From assembly GCA_028713555.1 (NCBI GenBank), contig JAQTOA010000003.1, forward strand, positions 186,001-250,000: DNA of 64,000 nucleotides, given 5' to 3'. The notes under the pieces were generated by a model. The model ran no database searches, was not told where the DNA came from, and saw only the letters and a list, made by a program, of their open reading frames with translations. The DNA comes from Sterolibacterium sp. (GTDB lineage Bacteria; Pseudomonadota; Gammaproteobacteria; Burkholderiales; Rhodocyclaceae). The translations under genes were made by a program, and so were the position numbers. Positions within the stretch are counted from its first letter, which is position 1; every line of letters starts with the position of its first letter. Positions 54,396-63,945 of this stretch are shown one piece after another.

Positions 54396-54809
54396 TTACC
54401 TCAATTGACGCGCAACAAATGTCGTTTCAATGGGTAGCTTGGCTGCTGCCAGACGGAATGCCTCGCGCGCCAGCGTCTCGTCTACGCCGTCCATTTCGTA
54501 TAACACTTTGCCTGGCTGAATTTCAGCAACCCAGTACTCCGGATTGCCCTTACCGTTACCCATACGAACTTCCAATGGTTTCTTGGAAATCGGCTTGTCT
54601 GGGAAAATGCGGATCCAAATGCGCCCGCCACGTTTGATGTGGCGGGTCATGGCGCGCCGCGCCGATTCGATCTGGCGCGCCGTCAAGCGTCCGCGGCCAA
54701 CGGCCTTGAGACCATATTCGCCGAAACTCACCTTGGCACCCCGGGTAGCAACACCCGTATTGCGCCCTTTATGCATTTTTCGGTATTTAGTGCGAACAGG
54801 TTGCAGCAT
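54396..54809 (-). CDS. rplP: 50S ribosomal protein L16
   Basis: The 137-residue protein starts [19 protein letters not shown] and has [20 protein letters not shown], diagnostic of L16 near the A-site tRNA. It lies 5 bp behind rpsC. Confidence 0.97.
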   Translation of the reverse strand: MLQPVRTKYRKMHKGRNTGVATRGAKVSFGEYGLKAVGRGRLTARQIESARRAMTRHIKRGGRIWIRIFPDKPISKKPLEVRMGNGKGNPEYWVAEIQPGKVLYEMDGVDETLAREAFRLAAAKLPIETTFVARQLR

Positions 54810-54814
54810 GAATG

Positions 54815-55747
54815 TTACTCCTTAGCTTCCTTGGTAGCCGCAACATCAGGCTTGGCGGCGGGTTTGCGTACACGCTTGACCGGTGGCTTGGTTGCAGCAG
54901 CTTCATCCTTGGCGGGCGCGGCTTCGTCTGTGGAAGCGGCCTTAGGGGTTGTTTCAGCAGGCTTGCGGGTGGTACGTTTAACCACCACAGCAGGTTTGGC
55001 ATCATCGGTTTCAATAGCATGGGCAGGCTCACCGACGCGGGCTGGAGCCTTACGCGTAGCACCACGCCGCGGGTGTTCTTCAGTACCGCCATCTGGAGTA
55101 ACCGGTACGACCTCCTGTTTGCCTGCCATTTCACCTTTGAATACCCACACTTTGACGCCAATAATGCCGTATGTGGTTTTTGCTTCAGAAGTGCCGTAAT
55201 CTATATCGGCACGCAAGGTATGCAATGGCACACGGCCTTCACGGTACCATTCGCGGCGCGCAATCTCAGCACCGTTGAGGCGGCCGGAACTCATGATCTT
55301 GATGCCCTGAGCGCCAAGACGCATGGCGTTTTGCATGGCGCGTTTCATGGCGCGGCGGAACATGATGCGCTTTTCAAGCTGCTGGGCAATCGAGTCGGCA
55401 ATCAACTGAGCATCGGTTTCCGGTTTGCGAATTTCCTCGATATTCACATGCACTTGGCCACCGAGGATTTTCTGCAGATCGGTCTTGAGGTGCTCAATAT
55501 CTTCACCCTTTTTACCGATGACCACGCCGGGACGAGCGCTATAGACAGTGATGCGGGCATTTTTGGCTGGGCGTTCGATAACAACGCGACCAACGGAAGC
55601 ATGCGCCAGTTTCTTTTCCAGATATTCGCGAACTTTGATGTCCTCGTTCAACATCACCGGAAAATTCTTGCTGTTGGCAAACCAACGCGAAGTCCAGTTA
55701 CGCGTGACCGCTAGGCGAAAACCGGTCGGATGAATCTTCTGTCCCAT
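54815..55747 (-). CDS. rpsC: 30S ribosomal protein S3 with long basic tail
   Basis: The 310-residue protein begins [20 protein letters not shown] and has the KH domain with [15 protein letters not shown]. The conserved part ends near residue 212 ([13 protein letters not shown]). The remaining roughly 98 residues are an Ala/Lys/Pro/Thr-rich low-complexity tail with [15 protein letters not shown] near its end. E. coli S3 has about 233 residues, so the tail is an expansion. S3 sits at the mRNA entry channel. Confidence 0.96.
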   Translation of the reverse strand: MGQKIHPTGFRLAVTRNWTSRWFANSKNFPVMLNEDIKVREYLEKKLAHASVGRVVIERPAKNARITVYSARPGVVIGKKGEDIEHLKTDLQKILGGQVHVNIEEIRKPETDAQLIADSIAQQLEKRIMFRRAMKRAMQNAMRLGAQGIKIMSSGRLNGAEIARREWYREGRVPLHTLRADIDYGTSEAKTTYGIIGVKVWVFKGEMAGKQEVVPVTPDGGTEEHPRRGATRKAPARVGEPAHAIETDDAKPAVVVKRTTRKPAETTPKAASTDEAAPAKDEAAATKPPVKRVRKPAAKPDVAATKEAKE

Positions 55748-55756
55748 AGTTTTTCC

Positions 55757-56092
55757 TTATTCCCCGACCGTAACGTAGATATGACTCGTCTGCTTGAGAA
55801 TGTGATTGCCTCGCCCCTTGGCGCGTGCAGTAAAACGTTTCAGCACGGAAGCCTTCTCAACATGAATAACCTTGACCTTGAGCGTATCAATATCGGCACC
55901 GTCGTTATGCTCGGCATTGGCGATTGCGGATTCAAGCACCTTCTTGATGATAGTGGCACCTTTCTTAGGGCAGAAAGCTAGGATGTTGAGCGCTTGGTCG
56001 ACTGATTTGCCACGTACCAGATCGGCCACGAGCCGGCCTTTCTGCGCCGACAGGCGAACGCCACGCAAAATCGCATTGGTTTCCATTGTCAT
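55757..56092 (-). CDS. rplV: 50S ribosomal protein L22
   Basis: The 111-residue protein has [20 protein letters not shown] and the tunnel-lining loop with [20 protein letters not shown]. Length and motifs are standard. It starts 3 bp behind rpsS. Confidence 0.97.
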   Translation of the reverse strand: MTMETNAILRGVRLSAQKGRLVADLVRGKSVDQALNILAFCPKKGATIIKKVLESAIANAEHNDGADIDTLKVKVIHVEKASVLKRFTARAKGRGNHILKQTSHIYVTVGE

Positions 56093-56095
56093 TCC

Positions 56096-56377
56096 TTACT
56101 TCTTAACCGCGGCTTTTTTGCCGGCGGTATGGCCCTTGAAAGTGCGCGTCAGCGCAAATTCACCAAGTTTGTGTCCAACCATGTTTTCCGAAACATACAC
56201 CGGAATGTGCTGTTTTCCGTTATGCACGGCAATCGTAAGGCCGACAAGATCTGGCAGGATGGTCGAGCGGCGTGACCAGGTTTTAATCGGGCGTTTGTCG
56301 CTGGTGCCGCGCACAGCGTCAACTTTTTTAAGTAAATGGGCGTCGATGAAAGGACCCTTTTTAAGCGAACGTGTCAT
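56096..56377 (-). CDS. rpsS: 30S ribosomal protein S19
   Basis: The 93-residue head protein begins [20 protein letters not shown] and contains [20 protein letters not shown], typical of S19. It starts 3 bp behind rplB. Confidence 0.97.
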   Translation of the reverse strand: MTRSLKKGPFIDAHLLKKVDAVRGTSDKRPIKTWSRRSTILPDLVGLTIAVHNGKQHIPVYVSENMVGHKLGEFALTRTFKGHTAGKKAAVKK

Positions 56378-56380
56378 TTA

Positions 56381-57214
56381 TCACCTCTTATTTCTTGGCC
56401 GGCGCTGAACGATCATCGAGCTGGTGCGCTTGTTGCGGCGCGTGCGGTAGCCCTTCGTTTTGGTGCCCCACGGGCTGACCGGATGCATCCCGGCGGCAGT
56501 CTTGCCTTCACCCCCGCCGTGCGGATGGTCGACTGGGTTCATCACCACACCGCGAACGGTTGGGCGGATGCCCCGCCAGCGATTGGCGCCTGCTTTGCCG
56601 ATAGAGCGTAGGCTGTTTTCCTCGTTGCCGACCTCGCCGATCGTTGCGCGACACTCGACGTGCACGCGGCGAATCTCGCCGGAACGCAGGCGCAGTTGAG
56701 CGTAGCCCCCCTCGCGCGCCATCAACTGCACTGACGTGCCGGCTGCACGGGCTATTTGCGCACCCTTGCCGGGCAACATCTCGATGCAGTGGATAGTCGT
56801 ACCAACTGGAATATTGCGAATCGGCAAAGTATTGCCTGGCTTGATCGGCGCCTCTATACCACTCATCAACAGCGCACCAGCAACCACACCCTTCGGGGCA
56901 ATGATATAACGACGTTCGCCATCCGCGTAGCAAAGCAATGCCAGGTTAGCGGTGCGGTTCGGGTCGTATTCGATACGCTCAACCTTGGCAACGATGCCAT
57001 CCTTGTTGCGCTTAAAATCCACGATGCGGTAGTGTTGCTTGTGGCCGCCACCTTGATGACGGACGGTAATATGACCATGATTGTTACGGCCGGCCTTGCT
57101 GTGCTTTTTTTCAAGCAATGCCCAATGTGGACTTCCCTTGTGCAGATCGGGATTGACAAGCTTGACAAGCGAGCGGCGTCCAGGTGATGTCGGCTTGACT
57201 TTGACGAGCGCCAT
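56381..57214 (-). CDS. rplB: 50S ribosomal protein L2
   Basis: The 277-residue protein begins [20 protein letters not shown] and has the conserved histidine near the peptidyl-transferase centre in [14 protein letters not shown]. The ATG overlaps the rplW stop by one base (TGATG), indicating coupled translation. Confidence 0.97.
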   Translation of the reverse strand: MALVKVKPTSPGRRSLVKLVNPDLHKGSPHWALLEKKHSKAGRNNHGHITVRHQGGGHKQHYRIVDFKRNKDGIVAKVERIEYDPNRTANLALLCYADGERRYIIAPKGVVAGALLMSGIEAPIKPGNTLPIRNIPVGTTIHCIEMLPGKGAQIARAAGTSVQLMAREGGYAQLRLRSGEIRRVHVECRATIGEVGNEENSLRSIGKAGANRWRGIRPTVRGVVMNPVDHPHGGGEGKTAAGMHPVSPWGTKTKGYRTRRNKRTSSMIVQRRPRNKR

Positions 57215-57537
57215 CAAACAGCCCCCCCTTCAGTAAAATTGATTTCCTGCCCAGGTTTGAGGCAAACAAACGCCTTCTTGGCATCGCTGCGGCGACCTGC
57301 AATACGCCCAAAATTCTTGGACTTGCCTTTCTGTGTGGCTATCTGCACCGAATCAACCTGTACCTTGAACATCAGCTCAACAGCAGCCTTAATTTCAGGC
57401 TTGGTGGCATCTGGTATGACAAAAAATATGATCTGCTCGTTTTTGTCGGCAACGTAGGTAGCCTTCTCTGAAATCTGTGGAGCCACCAGTATTTGCAGCA
57501 GGCGTTCCTGATTCATTTGGCTAATCCGATTACTCAT
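57214..57537 (-). CDS. rplW: 50S ribosomal protein L23
   Basis: The 107-residue protein lies at the exit tunnel and docks trigger factor. Its core begins [23 protein letters not shown] at 57537 is preferred over the internal ATG at 57516 because GGAG lies at proper distance and it overlaps the rplD stop by four bases. Confidence 0.96.
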   Translation of the reverse strand: MSNRISQMNQERLLQILVAPQISEKATYVADKNEQIIFFVIPDATKPEIKAAVELMFKVQVDSVQIATQKGKSKNFGRIAGRRSDAKKAFVCLKPGQEINFTEGGAV

Positions 57538-58154
57538 CCCAGTGTCTCCTCAAATTTAGCTACAGCACTCTTGGTCAGTAGCACCTTGGGGAAGCGAATC
57601 AGCGACAGCGGATCGGTTTCGGAAACTTCGAGCACCAGTACCCTAGGCAGATTACGCGAGGCCAGATAGAGATTCTCTTCCAGCGCGGCAGTAACCACCA
57701 ACACGGAGTCAAGGCCCATACCTTTGAGTTTCTGGGCCAGCAATTTCGTCTTGGGGGTCTCAACGCTGAAATCTTCCACCACTACCAGACGGTCTTCACG
57801 AGCAAGTTGTGAAAGAATCGCAGCAAGGCCGGCGCGATACATTTTGCGGTTGACCTTCTGATTGAAGTTTTCTTCCGGCGAATTCGGGAAAATACGGCCG
57901 CCTCCGCGCCACAACGGACTAGACGTCATACCAGCACGGGCGCGTCCCGTGCCCTTCTGACGAAATGGCTTTTTGGTACTGTGATGGACCTGCTCGCGAT
58001 CTTTCTGTGCGCGGTTGCCGGAACGGGCATTAGCCTGATAAGCAACAACCATCTGATGAACTAATGCTTCGTTGTAGTCGCGGCCGAACAGCGCATCCGA
58101 AGCACTGAGCGTGGCTGACGACTGGCCTTGTTCGTTTATAAGCTTAAGTTCCAT
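57534..58154 (-). CDS. rplD: 50S ribosomal protein L4
   Basis: The 206-residue protein has the tunnel loop with [20 protein letters not shown] and starts directly behind the rplC stop codon. In enterobacteria L4 represses the S10 operon through a long leader; the leader here is short, so that mechanism is not expected. Confidence 0.97.
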   Translation of the reverse strand: MELKLINEQGQSSATLSASDALFGRDYNEALVHQMVVAYQANARSGNRAQKDREQVHHSTKKPFRQKGTGRARAGMTSSPLWRGGGRIFPNSPEENFNQKVNRKMYRAGLAAILSQLAREDRLVVVEDFSVETPKTKLLAQKLKGMGLDSVLVVTAALEENLYLASRNLPRVLVLEVSETDPLSLIRFPKVLLTKSAVAKFEETLG

Positions 58155-58796
58155 TTACGCCCCCTTCACGGCTGGGCAAACAACTACATCGCCACCCCTG
58201 GAACCCGGCACGGCACCCTTGACCAGAAGCAACTGGCGCACCTCATCAATGCGCACGACTTCTAGGTTTTGCTGGGTGCGACTAACATCGCCAAGATGAC
58301 CGGCCATGCGTTTCCCTGGGAAAACCCGCCCAGGATCTTGCGCCATACCGATCGAACCGGCGGAATTATGCGACAACGAGTTGCCGTGGGAAGCGCGATT
58401 CGACGAGAAGTGATAACGCTTGATTGCGCCGGTAAAACCCTTGCCGATAGAGGTACCGCTGACATCGACTTTCTGCCCGACAGCAAAAATTGACACGCTG
58501 ACGACATCGCCCGGCTTGAGGCTTGCCAGTTGCTCCTGGGTAATATGAAACTCTTTGAGCACAGTACCGGCCTCGACGCCGGCCTTGGCCAGGTGTCCGG
58601 CCGCCGCCTTATTGACACGGCCGGCTCGGCGCTTGCCAAATGCAACTTGCACTGCGGCATAACCGTCAGTGTCGGGTGTTTTGATCTGGGTCACGCGGTT
58701 ATTCGACACATCCAGCACCGTCACCGGGATGGTCGAACCATCTTCGGTAAAAATGCGCGTCATGCCGACCTTGCGCCCTACAAGGCCTAAAGTCAT
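58155..58796 (-). CDS. rplC: 50S ribosomal protein L3
   Basis: The 213-residue protein begins [20 protein letters not shown] and includes the extended loop with [20 protein letters not shown] that reaches the peptidyl-transferase centre and carries the glutamine methylated by PrmB in relatives. It lies 112 bp behind rpsJ. Confidence 0.97.
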   Translation of the reverse strand: MTLGLVGRKVGMTRIFTEDGSTIPVTVLDVSNNRVTQIKTPDTDGYAAVQVAFGKRRAGRVNKAAAGHLAKAGVEAGTVLKEFHITQEQLASLKPGDVVSVSIFAVGQKVDVSGTSIGKGFTGAIKRYHFSSNRASHGNSLSHNSAGSIGMAQDPGRVFPGKRMAGHLGDVSRTQQNLEVVRIDEVRQLLLVKGAVPGSRGGDVVVCPAVKGA

Positions 58797-58908
58797 TTCT
58801 TGTTTCCTCCACAGAGGTGCCGACTACTATTGGCCGGCCTATCACCAAAAGTGCGGGAAGTCTTGAAGCTCAAGTTTCAGCCCACTATCCCCACTCACTA
58901 CCTACTGC

Positions 58909-59220
58909 TTATTGCAATTTAATCTCGACGTCCACACCTGCGGGCAAATCCAGTTTCATCAGCGCATCAACCGTTTTATCAGTCGGATCGATGATATCCA
59001 TCAAACGCAGATGAGTACGAATTTCAAACTGGTCGCGCGAAGTCTTGTTAACATGCGGAGAACGCAAGATATTGAAACGCTCAATCCGTGTTGGTAACGG
59101 CACCGGGCCACGCACCACGGCGCCAGTGCGCTTGGCTGTTTCTACGATTTCGAGAGCCGACTGATCGATCAGGCGGTAGTCAAACGCTTTGAGACGAATG
59201 CGAATCTTCTGGTTCTGCAT
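58909..59220 (-). CDS. rpsJ: 30S ribosomal protein S10
   Basis: The 103-residue protein begins [20 protein letters not shown] and has [23 protein letters not shown] at 59220 gives the standard length; the frame continues upstream but does not code. S10 also partners NusB in antitermination. It is the first gene of the operon; tuf does not precede it. Confidence 0.97.
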   Translation of the reverse strand: MQNQKIRIRLKAFDYRLIDQSALEIVETAKRTGAVVRGPVPLPTRIERFNILRSPHVNKTSRDQFEIRTHLRLMDIIDPTDKTVDALMKLDLPAGVDVEIKLQ

Positions 59221-59279
59221 GGTAATTCCCTTAAAGAGCAATGCCGCAAAAGATCGCGGTGAAAGCATGTAAGAGCGGA

Positions 59280-59308
59280 ATTCTACCTCTCTTTTACCGG
59301 CAATGCAA
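59280..59308 (-). promoter_or_regulatory. Sigma-70 promoter of the S10 operon
   Basis: On the minus strand TTGCAT (59308-59303), a 17-bp spacer and TAGAAT (59285-59280) form a good -35/-10 pair. Transcription would start near 59273, leaving a leader of about 55 bases before rpsJ. Confidence 0.75.
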
Positions 59309-59339
59309 GAATCAAAGTTGCCGAGTATCACGGCTTGTC

Positions 59340-59367
59340 CTGACAACACATTGATTTCCTGTATCAT
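59340..59367 (+). promoter_or_regulatory. Sigma-70 promoter of pcnB
   Basis: CTGACA (59340-59345), a 16-bp spacer and TATCAT (59362-59367) form a plausible -35/-10 pair, with a short leader to the ATG at 59404. It is back to back with the S10 promoter. Confidence 0.5.
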
Positions 59368-59403
59368 TGCCGCCTCTTTAAACTCTCGAACCCCGCCCAC
59401 TGC

Positions 59404-60762
59404 ATGATCCGTAAGCTTCTGCACCGCGCAATCAAGATCTTGCGGCGCGCCCCTGGTTCCCCTGCCCACCAACCGGCTGCAATACCGCTGTCTCGCCACG
59501 GCATTCATCGCGAAGCGATATCCTCTGGCGCCCTCCGGACTTGCGAAACGTTACAGCGAGCTGGCTACAAGGCTTATGTCGTTGGCGGCGCGGTGCGAGA
59601 CCTGATCGCCGGGATTGCTCCCAAGGATTACGACCTTGCCACCGACGCCACGCCCGAGCATGTACGCGGCTTGTTCCGTCGCTCGCGCATTATTGGTCGG
59701 CGCTTCCAGATTGTGCATGTAATGCAGGGCGGCGAGACACTCGAAGTGTCCACTTTTCGCGCCGCACACGATGCCGACACGCAGAAAGACGAGCATGGCC
59801 GTGTTTTGCGTGACAACGTCTGGGGCAGTCTGGCAGACGACGCGGCGAGACGCGACTTTACCGTCAACGCGCTCTACTACGATCCAGGCACAGAAATTGT
59901 GCTCGATTACCATCACGGCGTGGCCGATCTCAAACAGAAAACGCTGCGCATCATCGGCGAACCGCGTACCCGCTACCGCGAGGATCCGGTGCGCATGCTG
60001 CGCGCCATACGGCTATCGGCCAAACTGGGATTGAGCATCGACCTGGCGGCGCGTGAGCCAATACGCGACATGGCGGTGCTTATGGAGAACGTACCGGCGG
60101 CGCGCGTCTTCGACGAGATGCTGAAACTGCTGTTCTCGGGCCATGCCGTGGAATGCGTCAAGCGCCTGCGTGATGAAGGCTTGCATCATGGTCTGCTGCC
60201 ACTGCTCGACGTCATCCTGGAACAACCGATGGGCGAAAAATTCGTCATATTGGCGCTGTCAGACACGGACGAACGCGTACACCAAGGCAAGACCACTTCT
60301 CCAGGTTTCCTGTTCGCCACGCTACTCTGGCACGAAGTGCTGGCAGACTGGAGCGTTCGCAAGAACCAAGGGGCAGTGCCTATCCCGGCGCTGTTCGAAG
60401 CAATGGACATGGTGCTCAGCCAGCAATCGGAAAAGCTCGCCATCACCCGCCGCATCAGCAGCGACATCAAGGATATCTGGGCCCTGCAACCACGCTTCGA
60501 AAAGCGAACCGGCAAATCCACGCTGCGCCTTCTTGAACAACCACGCTTCCGGGCTGGCTACGACTTCCTGCTGTTGCGCGCGAAAAGCGGCGAAGTAACG
60601 ATGGAACTGGCGGATTGGTGGCTCTGTTTCCAGCAAGCCGACATCGAAGAACGTCTGTCCATGTTGTTGCCAGAGAAAGGCCCATCCAAGAAGCGTCGTC
60701 GCGGCAATCGGAAAAAAGGAACGCCGGAAGGGAATGTCAATGTGACGGAACCTGTCGCGTGA
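59404..60762 (+). CDS. pcnB: Poly(A) polymerase I
   Basis: The 452-residue enzyme adds 3' poly(A) tails that mark RNA for decay. The nucleotidyltransferase core has [13 protein letters not shown] (about 58-70) and [12 protein letters not shown] with the catalytic Asp pair, then [12 protein letters not shown] and [16 protein letters not shown] Lys/Arg-rich tail ([13 protein letters not shown]) fits RNA binding; these features separate it from CCA-adding enzymes. ATG at 59404 has no strong ribosome-binding site. Its stop overlaps the folK start as GTGA. Confidence 0.93.
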   Translation: MIRKLLHRAIKILRRAPGSPAHQPAAIPLSRHGIHREAISSGALRTCETLQRAGYKAYVVGGAVRDLIAGIAPKDYDLATDATPEHVRGLFRRSRIIGRRFQIVHVMQGGETLEVSTFRAAHDADTQKDEHGRVLRDNVWGSLADDAARRDFTVNALYYDPGTEIVLDYHHGVADLKQKTLRIIGEPRTRYREDPVRMLRAIRLSAKLGLSIDLAAREPIRDMAVLMENVPAARVFDEMLKLLFSGHAVECVKRLRDEGLHHGLLPLLDVILEQPMGEKFVILALSDTDERVHQGKTTSPGFLFATLLWHEVLADWSVRKNQGAVPIPALFEAMDMVLSQQSEKLAITRRISSDIKDIWALQPRFEKRTGKSTLRLLEQPRFRAGYDFLLLRAKSGEVTMELADWWLCFQQADIEERLSMLLPEKGPSKKRRRGNRKKGTPEGNVNVTEPVA

Positions 60763-61289
60763 AACATGTCTCGACTGCGGTTGTCGCCTACGTCGCGCTC
60801 GGTGCGAATCTTGGTGATCCCCTAAAGACCATCAGTGCCGCCATTCAGGCACTCACTGAGATTCCCTCGACAAATCTTGCTCGTGCTTCATCCCTGTACC
60901 GGACAGCTCCAGTCGGCTTGAAGAATCAACCGGATTTCATCAATGCCGTTGTACTTCTTCAAACATCACTGGCACCCATACAACTGCTGGAAGAGCTATT
61001 CAATATCGAGGCGCATTTCGGTCGCCTGCGCAGCGTCGCCAACGCACCGCGCACGCTCGATCTGGACCTGTTACTGCATGGCGACAGCATACTGAACGAT
61101 GTGCAATTGACCCTGCCCCACCCACGAATGCACCAGCGCGCATTCGTGCTGGTACCGCTGCTGGAAATCGTTCCCGATTGTAGAATCCCGGGACATGGCC
61201 GGGCAAGCGAATTGCTTGGTGGCTGCCGTGACCAGCCCATCGTCCGAGTTCCCTCTTTCCCTTTATCCAGTCGCGCGCAATCGGCCTGA
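60759..61289 (+). CDS. folK: 2-amino-4-hydroxy-6-hydroxymethyldihydropteridine pyrophosphokinase
   Basis: The 176-residue enzyme transfers pyrophosphate to the pterin in folate synthesis. It has VALGANLGDP, RTAPVGLKNQPDFINAV and PRTLDLDLLLHG with the metal-binding aspartates, then LPHPRMHQRAFVLVPLLEI. GTG at 60759 overlaps the pcnB stop and gives the standard N-terminus; the longer open frame upstream lies inside pcnB. Confidence 0.95.
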   Translation: MKHVSTAVVAYVALGANLGDPLKTISAAIQALTEIPSTNLARASSLYRTAPVGLKNQPDFINAVVLLQTSLAPIQLLEELFNIEAHFGRLRSVANAPRTLDLDLLLHGDSILNDVQLTLPHPRMHQRAFVLVPLLEIVPDCRIPGHGRASELLGGCRDQPIVRVPSFPLSSRAQSA

Positions 61290-61648
61290 TGATGCCCCAA
61301 CTCCCCTCCCTGACGATCTTTCTGCAAACTGCGTTGCTGTTGAGCGCATCGAATGTCTTCATGACCTTCGCCTGGTATGCGCACCTTAAGAATCTCAGCG
61401 ACCGACCGTGGTGGATCGCCGCATTAGCATCGTGGGGCATCGCCCTGTTCGAATACCTGCTGCAGGTGCCCGCCAATCGCATTGGCCACCAAGCATTGGA
61501 CCTGGGGCAGTTGAAAATATTGCAGGAAGCCATCACACTACTGGTGTTTGTGCCGTTTGCCGTTTTCTACATGCAGCAACCCGTTAAACTCGACTACCTA
61601 TGGGCGGGCCTGTGTATCCTTGGCGCCGTCTATTTCGCCTTCCGCTGA
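61289..61648 (+). CDS. DUF486 / DMT-like small membrane protein
   Basis: The 119-residue protein has four membrane helices and the [16 protein letters not shown] and [14 protein letters not shown] segments of the DUF486 family, related to small drug/metabolite transporters. Its ATG overlaps the folK stop (TGATG). It is often found alone in genomes; here it is embedded in the folate-pantothenate cluster. Its substrate is unknown. Confidence 0.85.
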   Translation: MMPQLPSLTIFLQTALLLSASNVFMTFAWYAHLKNLSDRPWWIAALASWGIALFEYLLQVPANRIGHQALDLGQLKILQEAITLLVFVPFAVFYMQQPVKLDYLWAGLCILGAVYFAFR

Positions 61649-61661
61649 ACGGGAGCCTTCG

Positions 61662-62477
61662 ATGACCTACCTCGCCAGCAACAAGCCGATTACCCTGCCA
61701 GAAATAGCGCGCATGAAACGCGAGGGCGAGAAGATCGCCATGCTCACCGCCTACGATGCCAGCTTCGCGGCGCTGGAAGACCGTTGCGGCATCGATGTCA
61801 TGCTTGTCGGCGATTCGCTCGGCAATGTGATCCAGGGTAAGACCTCGACGCTGCCGGTGACGATGAAGCAGATGATCTACCACGCCGAATGTGTCGGCCA
61901 CATGGCGCAACGCGCCATGTGCGTAGCCGACATGCCCTTCGGCAGTTACCAGGAATCGAAGGAGCAGGCATTGCGCAATGCCGTGCGCCTGCTCGCCGTA
62001 GGCGCTGAAATGGTCAAACTTGAAGGTGGCCTGGTCATGGCGGAAACTGTGCATTTCCTTGTCGACCGCGGCGTGCCGGTGTGCGCGCATATTGGCCTGA
62101 CGCCGCAATCGGTGCATGCGCTAGGCGGTTACCATGTGCAGGGTCGCGGCGAAGAAGCCGCGGCGCGCATGAAAGCCGATGCCCAAGCGCTGGAACAGGC
62201 TGGCGCGACGCTGATGGTGCTGGAGATGGTGCCGGCGGCGCTCGCCGCCGTGATCACGCAACAACTGAAAGCTTGCGCCACCATTGGCATTGGCGCCGGT
62301 CCCGACTGCGACGGCCAGGTGCTGGTGCTGCACGACATGCTAGGCGTCTATCCCGGCAAGAAGGGGCGCTTCGTCAAGGACTTCATGGCCGAGGCGCAGA
62401 GCATCGACGGTGCCGTGAAATCTTATGTCGCGGCGGTCAAAGGCGGCAGCTTCCCTTCTTCCGAACATACCTATTAA
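61662..62477 (+). CDS. panB: 3-methyl-2-oxobutanoate hydroxymethyltransferase
   Basis: The 271-residue enzyme makes ketopantoate using methylene-tetrahydrofolate, which links it to the folK neighbour. It shows [34 protein letters not shown] and [23 protein letters not shown] at 61662 follows GGGAG and lies 13 bp behind the DUF486 gene. Confidence 0.96.
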   Translation: MTYLASNKPITLPEIARMKREGEKIAMLTAYDASFAALEDRCGIDVMLVGDSLGNVIQGKTSTLPVTMKQMIYHAECVGHMAQRAMCVADMPFGSYQESKEQALRNAVRLLAVGAEMVKLEGGLVMAETVHFLVDRGVPVCAHIGLTPQSVHALGGYHVQGRGEEAAARMKADAQALEQAGATLMVLEMVPAALAAVITQQLKACATIGIGAGPDCDGQVLVLHDMLGVYPGKKGRFVKDFMAEAQSIDGAVKSYVAAVKGGSFPSSEHTY

Positions 62478-62482
62478 CATCA

Positions 62483-63310
62483 ATGAAAATTCATGAAACG
62501 ATTGCCGGACTACGCACCGGCCTGAAAAGCGCCGGTCGCGTGGTTCTGGTACCCACCATGGGCAACCTGCACGACGGGCACATCTCTCTGATGCGGCAAG
62601 CCCACGAACATGGCGACACAGTTCTGGTCTCCATCTTCGTCAACCGCCTGCAATTCCGCCCCGGCGAGGATTTCGAGAAATATCCGCGCACCTTCGATGC
62701 AGACTGTGAGCGGCTAATTGCCGCTGGCGTCGACGTCTTGTTCTTCCCCGCAGAAAGCGAGATGTACCCAACACCGCAACGATATTTCATCGAGCCTCCA
62801 GCCGAACTGATCAACATCCTCGAAGGCGAGTTCCGGCCTGGCCATTTTCGCGGCGTCGCCACCGTGGTGCAAAAGCTCTTCAACATCACCCAACCACAGG
62901 TAGCAGTATTCGGCAAGAAGGATTACCAGCAAATGCTGGTATTGAGCAACATGGCGCGGGAACTTGCCCTGCCAATCGAGATCGTCGCAACCGACACGGT
63001 GCGCGCCACCGACGGACTCGCACTTTCTTCGCGCAATGGCTTTCTTTCGCCAACGGAAAGGGTTGAAGCGCCACGACTCCACCGTTTGTTGAAAGCCACA
63101 CGCTACGCCATCCTGGCTGGCGAACGCGATTATTCCCGACTTGAAAGCCAGGCCATGGTGGAACTCCGCGCCCATGGCTGGATTCCGGACTATATTGCAG
63201 TACGTGAAAAAACTGGTCTAAAATTACCAACTGCTCACGATTCCGGACTGGTTATTCTGGGCGCAGCACTCCTGGGGAGTACGCGCCTGATAGACAACCT
63301 GGAAGTTTAG
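62483..63310 (+). CDS. panC: Pantothenate synthetase
   Basis: The 275-residue enzyme joins pantoate and beta-alanine with ATP. It shows VLVPTMGNLHDGHISLMRQA with the HxGH nucleotide site, FGKKDYQQMLVL and SSRNGFLSP with the KMSKS-like region. One unusual spot is VNRLQFRPGEDFEKYPRTF, where most relatives have NPTQF after the first strand: Leu replaces Thr and Arg replaces Pro. It starts 5 bp behind panB. Confidence 0.95.
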   Translation: MKIHETIAGLRTGLKSAGRVVLVPTMGNLHDGHISLMRQAHEHGDTVLVSIFVNRLQFRPGEDFEKYPRTFDADCERLIAAGVDVLFFPAESEMYPTPQRYFIEPPAELINILEGEFRPGHFRGVATVVQKLFNITQPQVAVFGKKDYQQMLVLSNMARELALPIEIVATDTVRATDGLALSSRNGFLSPTERVEAPRLHRLLKATRYAILAGERDYSRLESQAMVELRAHGWIPDYIAVREKTGLKLPTAHDSGLVILGAALLGSTRLIDNLEV

Positions 63311-63342
63311 GCTACCACGATGCGCTCATGCCGGTGGTAGCC
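63310..63342 (+). other. Hairpin between panC and panD
   Basis: GGCTACCAC (63310-63318) and GTGGTAGCC (63334-63342) form a 9-bp stem with a 15-base loop, starting on the last base of the panC stop codon. No T-run follows, so it is more likely a processing or stabilising structure than a terminator. Confidence 0.45.
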
Positions 63343-63428
63343 AGTAGCTGAAGGACAGGGGCAAGTGACGCACGAACTAGCGCCTAGGCACCTGAAAATG
63401 ACGACCTTTGCATGAGAAAGGATTCGCT

Positions 63429-63809
63429 ATGCAACGCACCATGCTGAAATCCAAGCTTCACCGCGTCACTGTGACACAGTCCGAACTGCACTATGAAGGC
63501 TCCTGCGCCATCGACCAGAATCTCCTCGATGCCAGTGACATCAAGGAATACCAGCAGATCGAAATTTGGAATGTCACCAACGGCGAGCGCTTCACCACCT
63601 ACGCCATCAGTGCCGAGCGCAACTCCGGCGTGATCTCAGTGAATGGCGCGGCGGCGCGCAAGGCGTCTCCCGGCGACCTGCTGATCATCGCCAGCTTTGC
63701 CGCCTACAACGAGGTCGAACTGACCAAGTACGAGCCTGACCTGGTATATGTCGATGCGCGCAACCGCATCCTGAAGCATAGCGCCAGGATACCCGTGCAA
63801 GCGGCCTAG
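63429..63809 (+). CDS. panD: Aspartate 1-decarboxylase
   Basis: The 126-residue proenzyme makes beta-alanine for pantothenate. It begins [20 protein letters not shown] and has YEGSCAID, where self-cleavage between Gly and Ser creates the pyruvoyl group. The catalytic Tyr is in the ATYNE-like AAYNEVEL segment. ATG at 63429 has AAGGA at good distance. It completes the panBCD set. Confidence 0.96.
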   Translation: MQRTMLKSKLHRVTVTQSELHYEGSCAIDQNLLDASDIKEYQQIEIWNVTNGERFTTYAISAERNSGVISVNGAAARKASPGDLLIIASFAAYNEVELTKYEPDLVYVDARNRILKHSARIPVQAA

Positions 63810-63844
63810 GCCGGTCGACTCTGATCATCGCTGCATCATCCATT

Positions 63845-63867
63845 CAGCCCACCCGACAGGTGGGCTG
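63845..63867 (+). terminator. Hairpin downstream of panD, probable terminator
   Basis: CAGCCCACC (63845-63853) and GGTGGGCTG (63859-63867) form a perfect 9-bp GC-rich stem with a five-base loop, 36 bp after the panD stop. The following bases are G/T-rich but not a T-run, so its efficiency is uncertain. Confidence 0.5.
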
Positions 63868-63896
63868 GTGGTTCCGGGCGAACAAGCACTGGCTCT

Positions 63897-63932
63897 TTGA
63901 CAGCGGCGCAGCTCAGTCAGATAGACTGCGCC
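63897..63932 (+). promoter_or_regulatory. Possible MerR-type promoter before the last gene
   Basis: TTGACA (63897-63902) and TAGACT (63922-63927) are 19 bp apart, the long spacing typical of promoters controlled by MerR-family regulators such as CueR. An inverted repeat GGCGCAG (63905-63911) / CTGCGCC (63926-63932) overlaps the spacer and -10 but is not centred as in standard CueR sites. Confidence 0.4.
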
Positions 63933-63945
63933 AATCCCATTCCTC

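Noticed and set aside
63901..63932. Classical CueR operator
   Set aside because: The repeat arms and their position relative to the -35/-10 spacer do not match the known CueR dyad, so only a generic MerR-like geometry is claimed.
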